Source of the DNA: Lineus longissimus
Lineage: Eukaryota > Nemertea > Pilidiophora > Heteronemertea > Lineidae
Length of the DNA: 64,000 bases
Assembly: GCF_910592395.1 (NCBI RefSeq)
Contig: NC_088309.1
Span: 27,778,599-27,842,598, forward strand
Reading direction: 5' to 3'
Part shown: positions 44,401 to 57,593 of the stretch, piece after piece
Layout of the letters: each line of letters starts with the position of its first letter
Numbering within the stretch: position 1 is the stretch's first letter
Position numbers and translations under genes: made by a program
Notes under the pieces: model-generated
What the model was told of the DNA's origin: nothing
Database searches by the model: none
What the model saw: only the letters and a program-made list of their open reading frames with translations

Positions 44401-47400
44401 AACAGACATAATAGCAACATAATCTGGTCTGTTAGGAATGGTACAAACACAAGTGGAACCATGCATGTCTAATGTCCACATATAGGTGTTATGACATCAT
44501 TTATAATGTGAAATGATCAATAATAATGACTACTTTGATAACTGATCATTTGGTAGGTACTTATTGGACATGTATGACAAAGGTCAGCTGTGTCCTTGCA
44601 CACAACCACAATAGGCCCGACACCATTGTTTAATATTACTTAATCAGTTTTTGATCAGTGATTACAGTTACATACCACTACACAAGCTTGTGACCATAAA
44701 TTCACCACACAGGTTCACCTCTTTCATAACAAGTCTCATTAAGGCCAGAACAAGGCATGCCTAGATCACTGATAGCACTGATCAGAAATCACGAGACATT
44801 GAGTGGTCTTACCGATTTTGATTCTGATATCTGAAGGTTGGGGACTAGGTTTACCAGCATGGCACAATAACAAGTTCTGTGGTTTCAGATCGCGATGTAC
44901 TATTCCTTTAGCATTCAACGCTCTCATCGCACCAGCTGAAAATAGAATTGGTCATTCAGCTAGTAAAGCTTCAGAGAGTATAATCAAATACATGTGCAGT
45001 ACAACCTCTCTTTAAGGACACCGTTGGGACTGCTAAATGCAGTCCTAGGTAAGAGGTCTCTTGATTACAAAGGTCAAATTGTGAAGAGACAACCTATCTG
45101 GGACCAAAATCTTTGTCTCCACAAGAGGGTAGGTCTAATGCACAAATACCCCATTCATTCACGAAACTATACTTTGAAAAGTACAATCCATAATCAAGGT
45201 CCATAATGTGAATGAGTCACTCCAAGAAACTCACCAATTTGTTTGAGAAAACTGGTGATGGTGTCTTCACTCAAAGTTCCTTTTGCTGAAAACGGGAAGA
45301 AAATAGCTTTATTCGAACACTTCGTTTCAATCAATCAATGATTGATACACAGACAGAGCATAAAACAGCAAGTTATCCATTAAAGAGAACTTTTGAATTA
45401 TCAAGTTCACCTTATTGATGTTCATCTAGAATTGATTTATAGGCAAGTCTGACGTAATTTAAGCCAAGAATACATGTACATCAAAGGAGGCACAAAAGCT
45501 TTGTTCACCTGAGTAAAACTAGCAAATTACCCATGAAGTGGGCAGGTCACATAATATAGGACTTCTGTCATGTTGTAGCAGGCAAGCAATTTGTTCTTGT
45601 GTTAGGAGACGGTTTTAATTGAACAATAAAAACTAAAAACAGTTTGTACCTTGCAGGTAATCGGCAAGATCCCCTCCATTGCAATACTGAAATAAAGTGA
45701 GAGTGTCAACAGGGACTTTCAACCGGGTACGCCACGCATGGAGGCAGAGCAGATGATGTCTTCACTGAAAGACACCATTTTGGACATCAAATTCACATCA
45801 CTGACCCACACGGTACACTTGGTTGTGGAGGCCAGAATGGCAGCAGTGAAGTGTCCGTAGTGCTATGGCCTTGTAAACAGACACCTCCTCCACATGTCAC
45901 ACTCTTTACAAGAAACACCAACTTGATGTCCCAAATGAGTGCCCAAAATGACCTCAATGGACCAGTCGAACTGCTCTTCAACAGCAACATTTTGTTACAT
46001 GAAATTCGCACTACAAAGCATACACGTCCTATTTGAGATCAACTGCTTTGAAAATTGTTGCAGCACTTGAGTTGTCATACCAGCATATTGTTTGTTTGCA
46101 ACATTTTTGTATTGAAAATTCCATATGACAATTAGTAGGACAGAAAGTGGTTCCTTGGCATCAAAACCAACAATCATTACACACACATTACGAACTGCAA
46201 TATGAAGAACATGCTTCATCCAATTGTCCAAATAATGATAATTTGGTGAATTGAGATCACCCATCTGGATGCATGCAGAAGTATAATTGCCATGTTTGGA
46301 CACGATTATCCTCTAACCCACAAAATCAACGACAAGTCTGTATTGAGCCATGATGGCCAAGACACATATTTCACAACCGATTGGAAATAATACCACTCAA
46401 CATTGTTAGGTTTTAACATGTTTGCATGAAAAGATTGGGAATGAAACTGTATTCAGTATTCAGAAGCATCAAATGATGAATCAGTCTGAATATTATCAAC
46501 TTACCTCCATGACCAAGTACACATGATGAGTCGTTTCCTACAACAAGAAAGAGCAACAATCTGGTGAAGATGCGACTCAGAAGACATGCTGTATTTTCAG
46601 AGGACCATGTCCAGGTCTACTATGTAAGGTATTAAGTACATACTTTTGTTACATGATTTGTAAAGAACATATTCTTAACAACGACTAATAGGAGAGTCTC
46701 ATCTCAAAGGTACCACAGATGATTTACTATTTTTAGGTATTCATGCTGATCAATACATTGATTTCTAAACCAGCAGAAGTTGAAACAAAATTTCAGATTC
46801 CAGTTCTCAAAAAAATATTGGACACTGACACTGATTGCACCAGGAGTGACCTGAGTGACACACATGACTAAGACCTACTATTATGACCATGAAGTAGGCC
46901 ATGGATACGTATATAACATAAATGAGGTGGCAAAATTCCAAAGTGTTGAACTTTTCATGCTGTGTGCCATCTCGAAAGTCTAACATATTGTCTCTACGGG
47001 CCAAAATAGAAGTCATTTCTAAGGGCAAAAATATAGTTGTCGCTCAGTCCGAGCCTGAGGGCAAAAACAGAAGTTATCCCTGAGGGCAACAGAAGTTGTC
47101 TCCAAGGGCCAAAATACAAGAGTGTCTATAAGTACAGAATTTATTTTTTCTTTTAATTTACTACTTTCATGTGCATTTTCTTGAGGTAAATCAGACTGCA
47201 AAGAGTGGCAAATATTTTCATTCAGGCTGTTTTTCACAACTCAAATAAACGATTTCACTTTTATTTCATAAGCAAGTTATAAGTTTCCTTTAGCAACACA
47301 CAAAAGCTTAAAAGCTACTGGCAGCAAGCCCAGAAAAGTCATAACAAATCTGACCCAAATCCTCCAGTACTTATGTACTACAAGGTGAGCCAATCACATA

Positions 47401-49084
47401 CAAGCTTGGGCGTTCCATTAAGTGGCTCAGCCAATCACAACATAATCACTCGCCAGTCACCTGGATGTAAACAGTAACACATGCTAGGCCTTGCATAGTG
47501 TTGCATGTCATGCATACTAAGCATGCAATCACTATTGTGCTGGGGGAAACTTTTAAGTTTTATACTGGCACAGGACCAAATGATTTAACAAAGGCACTCA
47601 CAGCTATAATGAATTATCACATTCACTTAGATGGTCACTGCTAACCAACAAGACCTGAGTAGACAACATTATTTGGGTCATAGCCCTGGCAATTGGGCGT
47701 TGTTATTTCTTCGGTGAGAATTTCATCATCTACAAATTGTGGTATGCCAAACAAATCGAGCATGTTACACGAACATACACTACAGAATACAGTTCAGTAC
47801 TTAGAATCATTAAAATACAGATTCTTTTCTGTAGTAGTTTTTGACATCGTCGTCAGAATTCTTTCAGGTGGTCAGTTTGTTTGAAAGGCACCATGCACAT
47901 CCCATTTTCAAGCATTAGCTGGAATCAGATTTCCTTTTACCTACCTTACAATCAAGCAAAGCAACCACATTTTCATGGTGAAGATCAGACAGCTCCTGGA
48001 AAAGTATGACAAAAGAATGAAGTTATATAATTTATTACACATCTTTTTCAGTAAAAACCAATGTTTTTTTACAAGTAAACCTCTGTCCTTTGGAACCACA
48101 ACATTGTACATGTATGAATTTACCTTGAATAAAGTGGTAAATTCATTAACAGAGAAAACTACTTTATTTTAAGTGACTAGTTTTGGTTTGAAGCTTCTCA
48201 GGATTTCGTGAGCATGCAGATTCTCTTGTCTTGTTTTAAATCCAGTAATTTAATTGAACCTTGTAATTCATGCTCCCATTAGTGGCATTACATAAGGCCT
48301 ACTCACCTTTAAGATTTTGATTTCCTTGCTGAGAAGATTCTGTGATTTAGCCAAGTTCTTCTTCGTGATGCTCTTGATTGCCACCACACTTTCATGACTC
48401 TGAAAAATGATTTGAAACAATTCTGTTCATTAGCAGATCAGGGTATCTATACAATTAAACATATCATATAAGACGAGTTATGGTGTTGGCCACACTGGTG
48501 AATGAAAATGATCAGCCCTATTATGACGACTGCGCAGCATAGGGCAATCTGACGAGCTGGCCCTTAGTCTTACATTAATACAAGTAATGTATTGTCAGAA
48601 GACATCGCATGTCTGTCATGGCTCATGCCTATAATCACCATTTAATACGTCATGGTGTTTAAGAATGACCCAGATCTGTGCCTCGAGGTAGTTTGAGGCC
48701 TGATGATCGGCCTCAGACCTTGGTCACAGCGCAATGTCAATGTGGTTCTTCTGGCGTGGCGTCAAGTCTGATGTTACTTCAGTCCAAGTAGCCTACAATT
48801 TCCCCAAAATTGTATAAATGGGGATATTCACGTCTCCATTCTCATCCACCACAAAACATCCGATGCCAAATCTCATCACCAGCATCAGCACAGGTTCACA
48901 TGCTTTGTAGTGTCTAGTGCATTCATGCACTGTGTACACCATGAATGAACTAGCTTTGTCCTGAATTTGCTGAAACTATAGAAGGTCTTCTTACCTTTTT
49001 TAGTCTTCCCTTGAAGACAACAGCAAAGGCCCCATGACCAATGAGGTCCTTTTTGCTGTACTCATACTCCCCGATGGTTTCCAT
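35995..49084 (-). CDS. ULK1/2: ULK/ATG1 autophagy-initiating kinase
   Basis: Twenty-four coding exons join in phase to 957 aa (human ULK1/2 are about 1040). The N-terminal kinase domain covers residues 9-270: [11 protein letters not shown] (16-26), ATP lysine K39 in [12 protein letters not shown] with D134, DFG at 161-163, the loop [12 protein letters not shown] with T176 as the expected activating site, and APE at 185-187. A proline/serine-rich linker follows, with an LC3-interacting motif DFVMVP (F364-V367), [10 protein letters not shown] (S556) and FSVTSPK (S684). The C-terminal half (about 735-957) is the EAT domain, which binds ATG13 and FIP200 in the family. It phosphorylates autophagy proteins at the phagophore site (family knowledge). 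One gene stands for both vertebrate ULK1 and ULK2. Confidence 0.93.
38812..38974. mobile_element. MITE with CCAGGGCCCGGTTGTTCAAA ends
   Basis: The left end CCAGGGCTGGGTTGTTCAAA and the right end, read on the other strand CCAGGGCCCGGTTGTTCAAA, form inverted termini of more than 20 bases; both go on to CAGGTTA. About 163 bases, no ORF. Intronic in ULK, between exons 18 and 19. Confidence 0.8.
39483..39509 (-). other. ULK1/2: possible 27-nt optional microexon of ULK
   Basis: Between ULK exons 18 and 19 an acceptor tttttgttcagcag and a donor CAG|GTACAA bracket 27 bases. Inclusion keeps phase and would insert nine residues after LWEE (GRQRRILRS-like, basic). Weak donor, so low confidence. Confidence 0.3.
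39561..42911 (-). other. ULK1/2: ULK linker exons 12-18
   Basis: Exons 42796-42911, 42201-42326, 41212-41254, 40795-41057, 40505-40598, 40165-40296 and 39561-39758. The 43-base exon holds the LIR motif. Long serine, proline and asparagine stretches suggest disorder. Donor of the last exon is GTTAGT, giving SLWEE(G/E). Splice-phase closure supports the chain; some linker exons could be alternative. Confidence 0.8.
41645..41724. repeat. 17-bp minisatellite with alternating units
   Basis: CCTCTGTGCGAAGACTA and CCTCTGTGCAAAGACTA alternate, four full units and a partial fifth, so the true repeat is 34 bases. It is in a ULK intron (between exons 13 and 14). Confidence 0.9.
44997..45100. mobile_element. 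head of a CAGTANAACCT-type element
   Basis: CAGTACAACCTCTCTTTAAG followed by a GGGAC word about 26 bases later, as in 20377 and 57198. The far end is not defined. It lies in a ULK intron (between exons 6 and 7). Confidence 0.4.
46995..47120. repeat. imperfect ~30-bp repeat
   Basis: Four to five loose copies of 'agggcaaaaa-agaagtt-tc' in the ULK intron between exons 3 and 4. Too diverged to set a clean unit. Confidence 0.5.
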
Positions 49085-50107
49085 GACGAACCGTCGAGTG
49101 GAGAAGCCAGTGGATAGAAAATAATTGTATGCGAATCTGTCTGATTCATCTGAACAACTGCGCCATCTTCCTATTTTTGGATTTTTGAGAGTGGAGGCCT
49201 CTCAAAACGTCCCTTCAAACTCAATATCAATCAGTAAAGTCCCAATATTTGACTGTACACGCTTCGTTTATGACGTGTACTATCTGGATTGTCGATTATA
49301 TCAATCCATTTTAGTATTTTTCGATCACAAAAGGAAATTTATTCCGAGTGACAATGTTGCCTCATCCTTTCATCATCTGCAGTGTTCATTCAGGGTTTGT
49401 TTTGGTCTGGCCTTTCAACTTTCGCTTTAATTATATGCATACAGCTACACATATAGTGCGCCTAAGAACTCGTAATTACAACACGGTTTCGACTAGTGAT
49501 CAAGTAAATCAGTGTCACAAAAATATGGAAGCTGCGATTTACTGTGAGTATGTATATCTTAATTTCATCTTATCTACAAGGAACGTATCTTGAAATTGCG
49601 CATAAATTTATCCAATTAAATTAAGAAAGTAGTCCTAAGTCTCGAACTTTCACGGAAGTTACCGCGAGAGCAGGTGCCCATGCTTGATGGCGATGTGATT
49701 TCCACGTGTTGTGCAATTTGTGCGCGTAAAATCTCATTTACGGTGCTACAAAATACGATTACATAGTTGTCTACGTGTGCAGTAAAGTTCTGTTTATAAA
49801 GATCGTCGATAATAGGAGTTTTCAAGCTCTGGTAAGCTTCCCACTAATCAAAAAAGGTTTCTGAAAATTTCCTTGTTTTGGAAAATCCACCATATTGAAA
49901 ATTTTCAAAACATTGTGCTGGTGCGCACTACATCATGTACATGCCAATGTAGCCTGCACAGGTACACTGTATACATTCAGTACATGAAGCATGTATTGGT
50001 GTATTAATGTGATAGGAGTAAATATGCAACTGCTTGAACTGAAAGAGACAGTACACCACTTTTCCTTTCGTTTCATATGCATTGAAATAAGGTCACTCTA
50101 TTTTCAG
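49085..50107. promoter_or_regulatory. shared ULK-AKAP1 head-to-head promoter region
   Basis: ULK starts leftward at 49084; the AKAP1 coding exon starts at 50108 after an acceptor. A donor AGCTCTG|GTAAGC after 49831 ends a likely AKAP1 5' UTR exon, so the transcription starts must lie within about 750 bases of each other. Visible motifs are a palindromic E-box CACGTG at 49703-49708 and a minus-strand AAGATGGCG (about 49159-49167), which resembles a YY1 site. The core promoters themselves are not resolved. Confidence 0.5.
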
Positions 50108-50164
50108 ATAAGAAAGGAGATTTTCCCAACACTGCCAACTAGGCGCAGAGACAACAATTAGAAA

Positions 50165-53100
50165 ATGGGGATGAGTGTTCGAGCCGTTGTGGCTTGTGCT
50201 ATACCCACAGCTGTTGCCGTTATTGGGTTTATTTTCTTCTGGACAAGAAAAAAACCAGAACCAGACAAGCGATCGACAATGGACCCTAAAAAGTCTCATG
50301 TGCAGAAAGTAGAGTCAGTTCTTTCTAAACAAGACAAAGTAGACAGCTTGCAGGATGTTGCTATGACATCTTCAGGAATGGATCTAAACCATGTTGAGGA
50401 ACCTATTATCCTGGCCTCAAAAGCAGTTGACATAGAAACAGTCCCTTTCGTCGAGGAAGAGATCCTGTGTGCCGAAGCACAAAGCAATGAATTTTCCATA
50501 GCTCCATCATATGTGAATGACATTCAGTCTGCCCCAATGACTGCTACTAATCTCAGTGCATTACATTGTTATCAGGACAGTTCAGAAGATAAGCCTGAGG
50601 TAGTGTCTGAACATGAAACCTGTGCTCCTGTATCAGCCATGGAAGCAGAGAGTAGTGATGGACATTGTGAATGCCCTACTTCTTTGAATGGTGCTGAACC
50701 TGGGTCATCACCACAAGAGAAGGGAAGCAAAACAGCAGGTGTATTGTCGGACAGAAAAAGAGTTGACAGCGGTCTTGAGGATGTGCACAATTACGTTGAT
50801 AAAGTGGACAGTTCACTTGTAAAACCAGCACCGGAAAGACCGGACAGTATACCACTCAGTCCAAGACGTCCAATGCCTGCCGACAGTCCTAATGAACATT
50901 TGAATAATTCTGACTCGGTGTCCGAGGCTAGTGAGGTATGAATTCATTCCTGAGGCTAATGTGACTATTTTCGTTGGTAAAAAAAACACGCTGTCATGTA
51001 CATGTCATTTGTCCTCATGAGGATTACTGAAAATCATGTTGATAACAACTGGAACCTAACCTTGCTGAGTGTCATGCCCATGTTTTATTGTATTACTATT
51101 CTACTTTGTTGTAAGGAGTACGATGTAATACTTATCTTCAAAGTTCAATTTTGTATGGATCTATGATTCCTATTCTATTTTCATATACATATGTTGGACT
51201 GTGTACTTTCATTGCAGGTGTCTAATGACAGTGGTAAAGGTGCCAGCGTTGCTGAGAACCATCTGATCAATCTTCAGATGAATGGCGAGACTCACATCAC
51301 CTACCAGTTTGCATTTCCAAGTGAACTCTGTGGCCGTATGGTTGGAAAACATGGCAGGAATATCAATGAAATTAAAGACCGTTCTGGAGCACAAATTACA
51401 TTGCTGCGACAGCCATTCACCAAGGATGCACAGGTCTGTTGCCTGGAAGGTACGTAATGTAGAAGATGAGATGGATGAGTTACATGACAGGTTCGATTAA
51501 TCTTTACTGTCAATTACAGACAATTACTCTTGTTGCACTTTGTAGAGATGTGGTTATGCGTGCAGAGGAAGAGAATCTGTAAGAATTGATAGTTTTCACA
51601 TCTCCTGTCGTCGACGTCTGTGACCTTTTGTGTGGGATGTGTGACTCATTGGTTTCTCCTCTCATTTCAGGCACTGAGACAGAAATTCAACTTGCTTTGG
51701 AAATAATCAAGAAGCGATTTCCTTCAGATCGTTTCCCTAAAATCAACTATGACCAGATTGATACCCAACATCCCCCAGCGCAGAGTCCAGTTCTCTCTCC
51801 TGACCTCATGCAGGTAAAGTCAAATAATACCAGAAAAGATGATTTTCAGAGCTTAAGGGTTTATTATCATGAGTCATCAAGCTTCTTCTATATGTAAAAA
51901 AAAGAACTGTGTGAACTTTTTGTGGGTTTTATGCTTGGTCTTCCCAGAACTGTGTTTCCACTTAAAATTAGAGATAAAAAATGAACATCTGTTTTGCACG
52001 TGCATGTTGTGATTTGGAGAAACATTTCAATATGATCGGTTAAGAATTAGGCTGCCTTGCATTTTCATCTTGAGATGATCTGATGCAAAACAAAACATTA
52101 ATGGTGAATATTCCATTCCAGCTGAAGTTGCCTGCCGGAGTGTCGAGCGATGCGATTGTGTCTAGTATGGTGGATGTGAGTCATGTCTTTCTCCAACAGC
52201 CAACCCATCCTTCTTTTCCCTCACTCGAAAGGTTGAACCAGTACATGAATACGTGCTACACCCAAGACCTCACTGTTCCACCACTGCCAAAACCAGTTGA
52301 AGGTAATATTTACATCGATTTCAAATGACATTTCATCAATATTTTAAAATTTGAATTTTAAAATTGTACAATTGTACTTTCAATGAGGCTGCTTCTATCT
52401 TGGTGTATCTAGCTGCAGTTTTCTTGTTCCAGGTGGAGTGATATGTGCTGCCCCAATCATGGATGGTTGGTATCGAGCCCAGGTCATGACGGTGACAGAA
52501 GACGAATCAGAATGTGATATCAAGTTCTTGGACTATGGCGGATATTCACGGGTGACTATAGCTGATCTTCGACAGATCAGAAGTGACTTCATGACACTGC
52601 CGTTCCAAGCTACTGAGTGCTACATGGCTAACATTGCTCCTCTAGCAGGTAAGTTCTATAAGTTTATTCTAAGCTCACTATTCTGTTCCTTATCACATTC
52701 TCAGCATGTGGCAATGGCAGTGGTGAAGTGGGAACATCTATGGGATTTTGTGTTGTTTTTTAAATACTTAAAAGGGTAGTATTGTCTTATTTTCTCCATC
52801 GTTCAAGAACATTTTATTTCTATACATTTCAGATGAAGAGGTGTTCTCGATAGAGTCTGCCGCTATTCTCGAGGAGTTGACACAAGGTCACTTACTGCAG
52901 GTCGAAATAGTAACGTATGACGAGGAATCGGGAATTCCATTTGTGAACATGTACAGAATGGACCGGGACAGCGTAAGTGTTCTTATTCAAACTCCACTTG
53001 GCTCCTTCCACTCATAGTTCCTCTTTTATCAGGGAAGTATTGTTGCCTTATGCCCCATCAGTCCCTCAAATGAAGAAGTTAAAGCATGCACAGCCTGTTG

Positions 53101-55063
53101 TGAATGGAGGATGTATAAGCAGTGATGATTCATGAGGTCAATGCCTCGTTGTTTCATCGCTCCCCTGCAGTGGTCTTGTGCAGTCGGCTTTGAAATGTCT
53201 GACTGAGGATGCTTGCTAGACAATATTTGGTTAGCACGATATCACCAGTTTTCCTGTTTGAATGTTTGATGTTTTTATTAAATTCCTTTCTTCCTGTTTT
53301 TCCCTCATTTTTACATGTTTTACCTGAGATAACTGAGTTCGCACAGCTTTTGGTTTAAGTTGGGAACCTTTTATCTAACATGGTGCAGCATTGTCAGAGA
53401 AGAGTGTAAAAGATCCATGATTCACTTATGCAAAAGCATCTTTCTAAGCGAACATTTACTTGATTACGCATGTAGATATGTGTGTGATACATTTGATTTG
53501 TAAATATCAGTAGAATGTCTATTACGACACTCTAGTCTTAGAATTGAAAACTGTTGGTTTTATGGAGACAAGGCCATATTGCAGCTCGGACAATACTAAA
53601 ATGGAAATGACAAGGCTCAAACCATGCTGTTAATGTGTCCTTGACAGAGACTTCCTCCTCCTGGGTGACCACAAAGGGAGGTTCTGTTATCGTCGTTGTG
53701 TAAACTGATTGTGCTTGCTGCTGTTTCAGATAGGTGTGCCTGTCAGTGACAGTCATGTAAGTGAGAGTTGGTGTTTCTGTTGTGCTGGGCTGTTCTTCAA
53801 TCATCTCATCTCTATCATTTCATTCATACAACTCATCAATCATTGATTCATAGCTTCTACATTGAAAATGGGGGCGGGGGGGTTATTTCCATCCTACTGG
53901 ACTTACATGTATGGTCCATGCAACTGAGAAATGATTGTCAACTTAGAATCTATTAGACCATTGTTTGGAAAATTCAAATTATGCATTTTACCCAAAAATC
54001 TCACTTTTCAAAAAATCTACTTCATTGGCCATCCAGTCATTACCCTCCTGCCTGCTTTTACTATTAGCGCATCTGCATATGCATTGAACTTGGAACACCC
54101 AAAGTTTTTCACCTCAGATCCATTTCCTCTGTCATTTCCGTCAAACTCCCTCTGTGGTGACAGTTAGTGTTATATTGTAGCTGAGTATTCCGATCACGAA
54201 AATTTGAAGTTTCATTGGATTAGATCGTGTAGTTAGGATACCATTTGATCCACACACGAGAGCTTTCTATTGGTGCGACGTGCAAGGTATTGAACATGAC
54301 CAATGTGATTGGAAAGTGTCTGCCCATTGGTTAAATCATAGCTTCAGTTGTCATGTTCCCTTGGTTGTGTTTCTGGTCAGCAACGAAATGTGCTCATTTG
54401 CAGTCAACAGAGCTGTTGCAGTAGAATAACAAATATTTGCAATAAACTGCGGTAGAAGTCATCTAACATGTAGACGCAAGGAATTAATATGTTCTTCGAC
54501 ATTTTGTCAAAATGTAAGTAACAAACAGACTGTAACAGTTCTCTTGTAACCCTGGATGTACAGATGTGTACAAAAGCAGCAACTGTTATGGAAATGCCAA
54601 GTAGAGCAAGGTACATTGCGCACAGCTGTATCGGCCTCTTGAAGCAGACTTGAATCCATTATGGATGCAAATCTGTCAATTGATGGAATGTTTACTTGCT
54701 GTCACCTGTGTACATTGTCCATGTGATCTAGGGTGCCTCGTTACCTGTTTGTATACAATGTGGTGGTGAATCATTGAGGAAAGGGTGTATCCAATAATCA
54801 GGTGGATTAAAGATGTTGTTTGTTTTAATCCACCCATATCCTGTTTCTGTCTTGAAATATTGAATTTCTGAATGAAAATAGTTCGGTTGAATGAAGAAGG
54901 GTGAGATGTACTATGATTGCCTTGAGGCATGTCCATTGGAGAAGTTGACCATTGTCATAGATTATAATTCTAAATGTCTGTTTCCTCTCTTTTCCTGCAG
55001 GTGGCATTCATCAACCGGGAACTTGTGAATCGTGGTGTGGTCAGGTGGCTCGAGGCTGCATAA
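50165..55063 (+). CDS. AKAP1: AKAP1-like mitochondrial KH-Tudor anchor protein
   Basis: Seven constitutive coding exons (50165-50935, 51218-51449, 51671-51813, 52122-52302, 52433-52648, 52833-52972, 55001-55063) join in phase to 581 aa. Residues 5-26 form a hydrophobic helix followed by TRKKPEPDKR, the signal-anchor layout that places AKAP1 on the mitochondrial outer membrane. A disordered acidic/serine-rich part runs to about 280. A KH domain (about 283-370) has the GxxG loop as GKHG (300-303). An extended Tudor domain (about 385-575) has FLDYGGYSRV and LRQIRSDFMTLPF, as in vertebrate AKAP1. The family tethers PKA and binds mRNA. I could not identify the PKA RII-binding helix in the shortened N-terminal region, so PKA anchoring is inferred only. 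Human AKAP1 is about 900 aa. Confidence 0.92.
53730..53756 (+). other. AKAP1: candidate 27-nt alternative microexon of AKAP1
   Basis: In the 2-kb last intron, a pyrimidine-rich acceptor (gcttgctgctgtttcag) and a consensus donor (CAT|GTAAGTGAG) bracket 27 bases. The flanking exons meet in phase 0, so inclusion adds nine residues, IGVPVSDSH, between RMDRDS and VAFINREL, in the Tudor fold. Confidence 0.55.
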
Positions 55064-57193
55064 TGTAGGGTTTTTCATTGACCAGGATGTCTGTGTGTGA
55101 TGCGAAGGGAGATGGTTAGCTGCTGGACTTGAAGTGAAGACGGACACTCTTCAGATACGTACAATATTGTACCCGCCCCCTCCACTTAGTATTGTTCCTG
55201 TGTTTGAACATTTTCTCATTTTTCCATACACTTGTATGTATTTTGAATTGTCCAAACCATTCAAAGAGTCTAGTGGTTGAATCTGTTTTGAATTGTGCTG
55301 ACTGATCATGTTATAGATTACACTCTCCATGTTGATTGCTGTTATCATATATGTGTACAATTCTTTTGCGGTTATAATTTTGACTTTTTAATTTGTAAAA
55401 TTATAATGTACATGTAGGTTGGCCATTTTTGAAGTCTGATTGTACATGTACATACTTTTTGGTTTTTGTGTGCTATGGATAAATAGCCAGTTGAAGGCTG
55501 CTTGTAACACATTGCTTGGAAAGGTTAGTTAATTATAACTTGGTATTGACACAGGTTTTATGTTTTAAATTTGTTTTTTGACTCTGCCAAGAATGAATTT
55601 CTGCACTTTAGATGCTGTCACTTCAAGTGCGACTTTCTCATAAAACCAGTTGTGACCACCTCAAGAATTTTTGGAGCTATGCAAGTGACAAGCGAATATA
55701 TGTCAAAAAAACATTTCCCACTCAACAAAATTTGAATTTTTATACCAAGAGTTAAGCCCGTTAGTTGATCAAATATATTTATAAACTATCTCACAAAACA
55801 ATGATGTAACTTTTGTACTAATTGTAGTAACCCACTTGACTGTTGTGCATATTGAGATGAACTGTATACTTTTCTAAAAATGGTGGTGTGGTCTTATGAT
55901 ATGGGTGTATTGTTGTAAACGTGTGTAAATAACCTGCAACTTTTCAAAGTCTTTGAACTGCCATGATGTCTTCGGGAATAGTTGTCATCCATTTATCGAA
56001 TTGAATTCGATTGTTTGTATTTATGGTAATGGCAGTGTTCATCTGTGGCATTGTGCAAGTGATGGTACAGGAGGAGTGCCTCAAAATAATTTGGGACCAG
56101 CACTGACGAAGGTTGCACCTGTAAAGCGTAAGGGTCAGAATCCAGTGGTCAATTAAAAAAGCCAGGCCAATAACTTGCATCATAATAAAAATTAATGAAA
56201 CGCCTGTGAAAATCGTGAGGGAAACATCCCAATTTCCAGTTGTAGAGGAACCTGAGCTGAGAGAGGTACTGGTACATCTGAAAACGTGCATATATGATAT
56301 GCGTGTACAGTTTCTAGAAGAACGTTTGTTTTCATTTTCTGATGCTTTCCTGATGCACCCTATGTTAATGAACAGAGAATACTTCGTTAGTGCCGGCCTG
56401 TAGCATTAGTTACTCTGCTCTGTTGTTTCTCTGTTTCGTGGGTTTGGTTCTACAATGAAAGCAACAGTTTATTTTTCTCAATCTTTTACTTGCTTGACAG
56501 CAATTGCCCGAGTCGAAGTAGTAAAATCTGTAAATATACATAGACTCTTTGACTTTTGTTAGCTTTGGCACATTTGATTTTTAAGTTGTTACAATTCTTT
56601 TGTGAGCATTTTGTTAGTTTTGAACTCTAAACGTTTTTACTTAGAAGCTGGCCTTTCTCTGTTAACATCTGCTTTATGTTTTCCTCCAAATTCTCGGTCA
56701 ACTTGTTGTTGACAAGGTTATATTTGTTATCCATGTGCAGGGTCACAGTGATAAGAATTCATAATAAAACTCATTTTGTTGATTGAAAAGGAGATTTGTT
56801 GCTGGCCACTTAGGTATCTGAGAACTTGTATGTGGTTCTTGTCAAATTATACTCTTGACATTTACTGATTTTGAGCCTACTTTATTAAATCAACTGATTC
56901 TGTTTGAGTGTTTCTGCATGAAGTAGTAGTCCCTACATTTAAAATGGACCCTTAGACCACAGTGATCCAAACTGATCCTTACAAAAGCAAAGTTCCTGCC
57001 ACCATGTTCTTTTGGCAGCAGCATGTTTATTTGCCGATTAATGCATTTATTTTATGTTTGTATAAGCATTATCTAAATACTACTTTACAGTTGGAGCCAT
57101 AGTCATTTCTCACTGTTCATGTTCATAACACACATTCTTATTCAACAACAGTTCATTATTCCCCAAAAGAGCGGCACTGGGCATTTATCATTT
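55064..57193 (+). other. AKAP1: AKAP1 3' UTR and downstream DNA
   Basis: AT-rich with no supported ORF. AATAAA signals stand at 56184-56189 and 56763-56768, giving 3' UTRs of about 1.1 or 1.7 kb. Confidence 0.5.
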
Positions 57194-57197
57194 ATTG

Positions 57198-57300
57198 CAG
57201 TAAAACCTTGTTCAGTGATCCCCATGGGACCAAATTCACTATATCCATAGTTAACTGTTTCCAGGGTAGATTTCAATGCATTGTGGCAATATGGGTCATT
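57198..57300. mobile_element. head of a CAGTANAACCT-type element
   Basis: CAGTAAAACCTTGTTCAGTG, followed by GGGACC, like the heads at 20377 and 44997. Decayed; the other end was not found. Confidence 0.35.
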
Positions 57301-57593
57301 GAAAACAGTTCATTGACTTAAAAAATGACACAACAAGAGGGTGAAAAGTGACATGAATCCCATGTGGACCAACCTCTGGAAATGACTTGTTCATTCTTAC
57401 ATTGATGTGTTAGAAATGACAACATGAACTCAAATGTCAATCAATGTCAATCAAGCATGACAGGCTGCTCAAGTTAGGGAACCAGCTTTGTAATGTTTCT
57501 GCCAAGTGCAGTAGTCTCAACAATAGATTATAAAAACAGAAGTCAGGTATTTATGGGACTTTTTGCAGATGATGTAATGTGCTAAGAGTGAAA

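Larger units (their letters stand above)
43169..49084 (-). other. ULK1/2: ULK kinase-domain exons 1-11
   Basis: Minus-strand exons: 48995-49084 (ATG), 48307-48399, 47945-47995, 46505-46537 (33 bases), 45650-45686 (37 bases), 45235-45285, 44813-44935, 44165-44238, 43795-43955, 43436-43518, 43169-43216. All have AG/GT borders and matching phases. The fourth exon encodes only [11 protein letters not shown]. Split codons rebuild KIADFGFAR and [12 protein letters not shown], as in the family. Confidence 0.9.

Noticed and set aside
52973-55000. Short ORFs in the last AKAP1 intron as separate genes
   Set aside because: None has coding features; only the 27-base microexon fits splice rules and phase.
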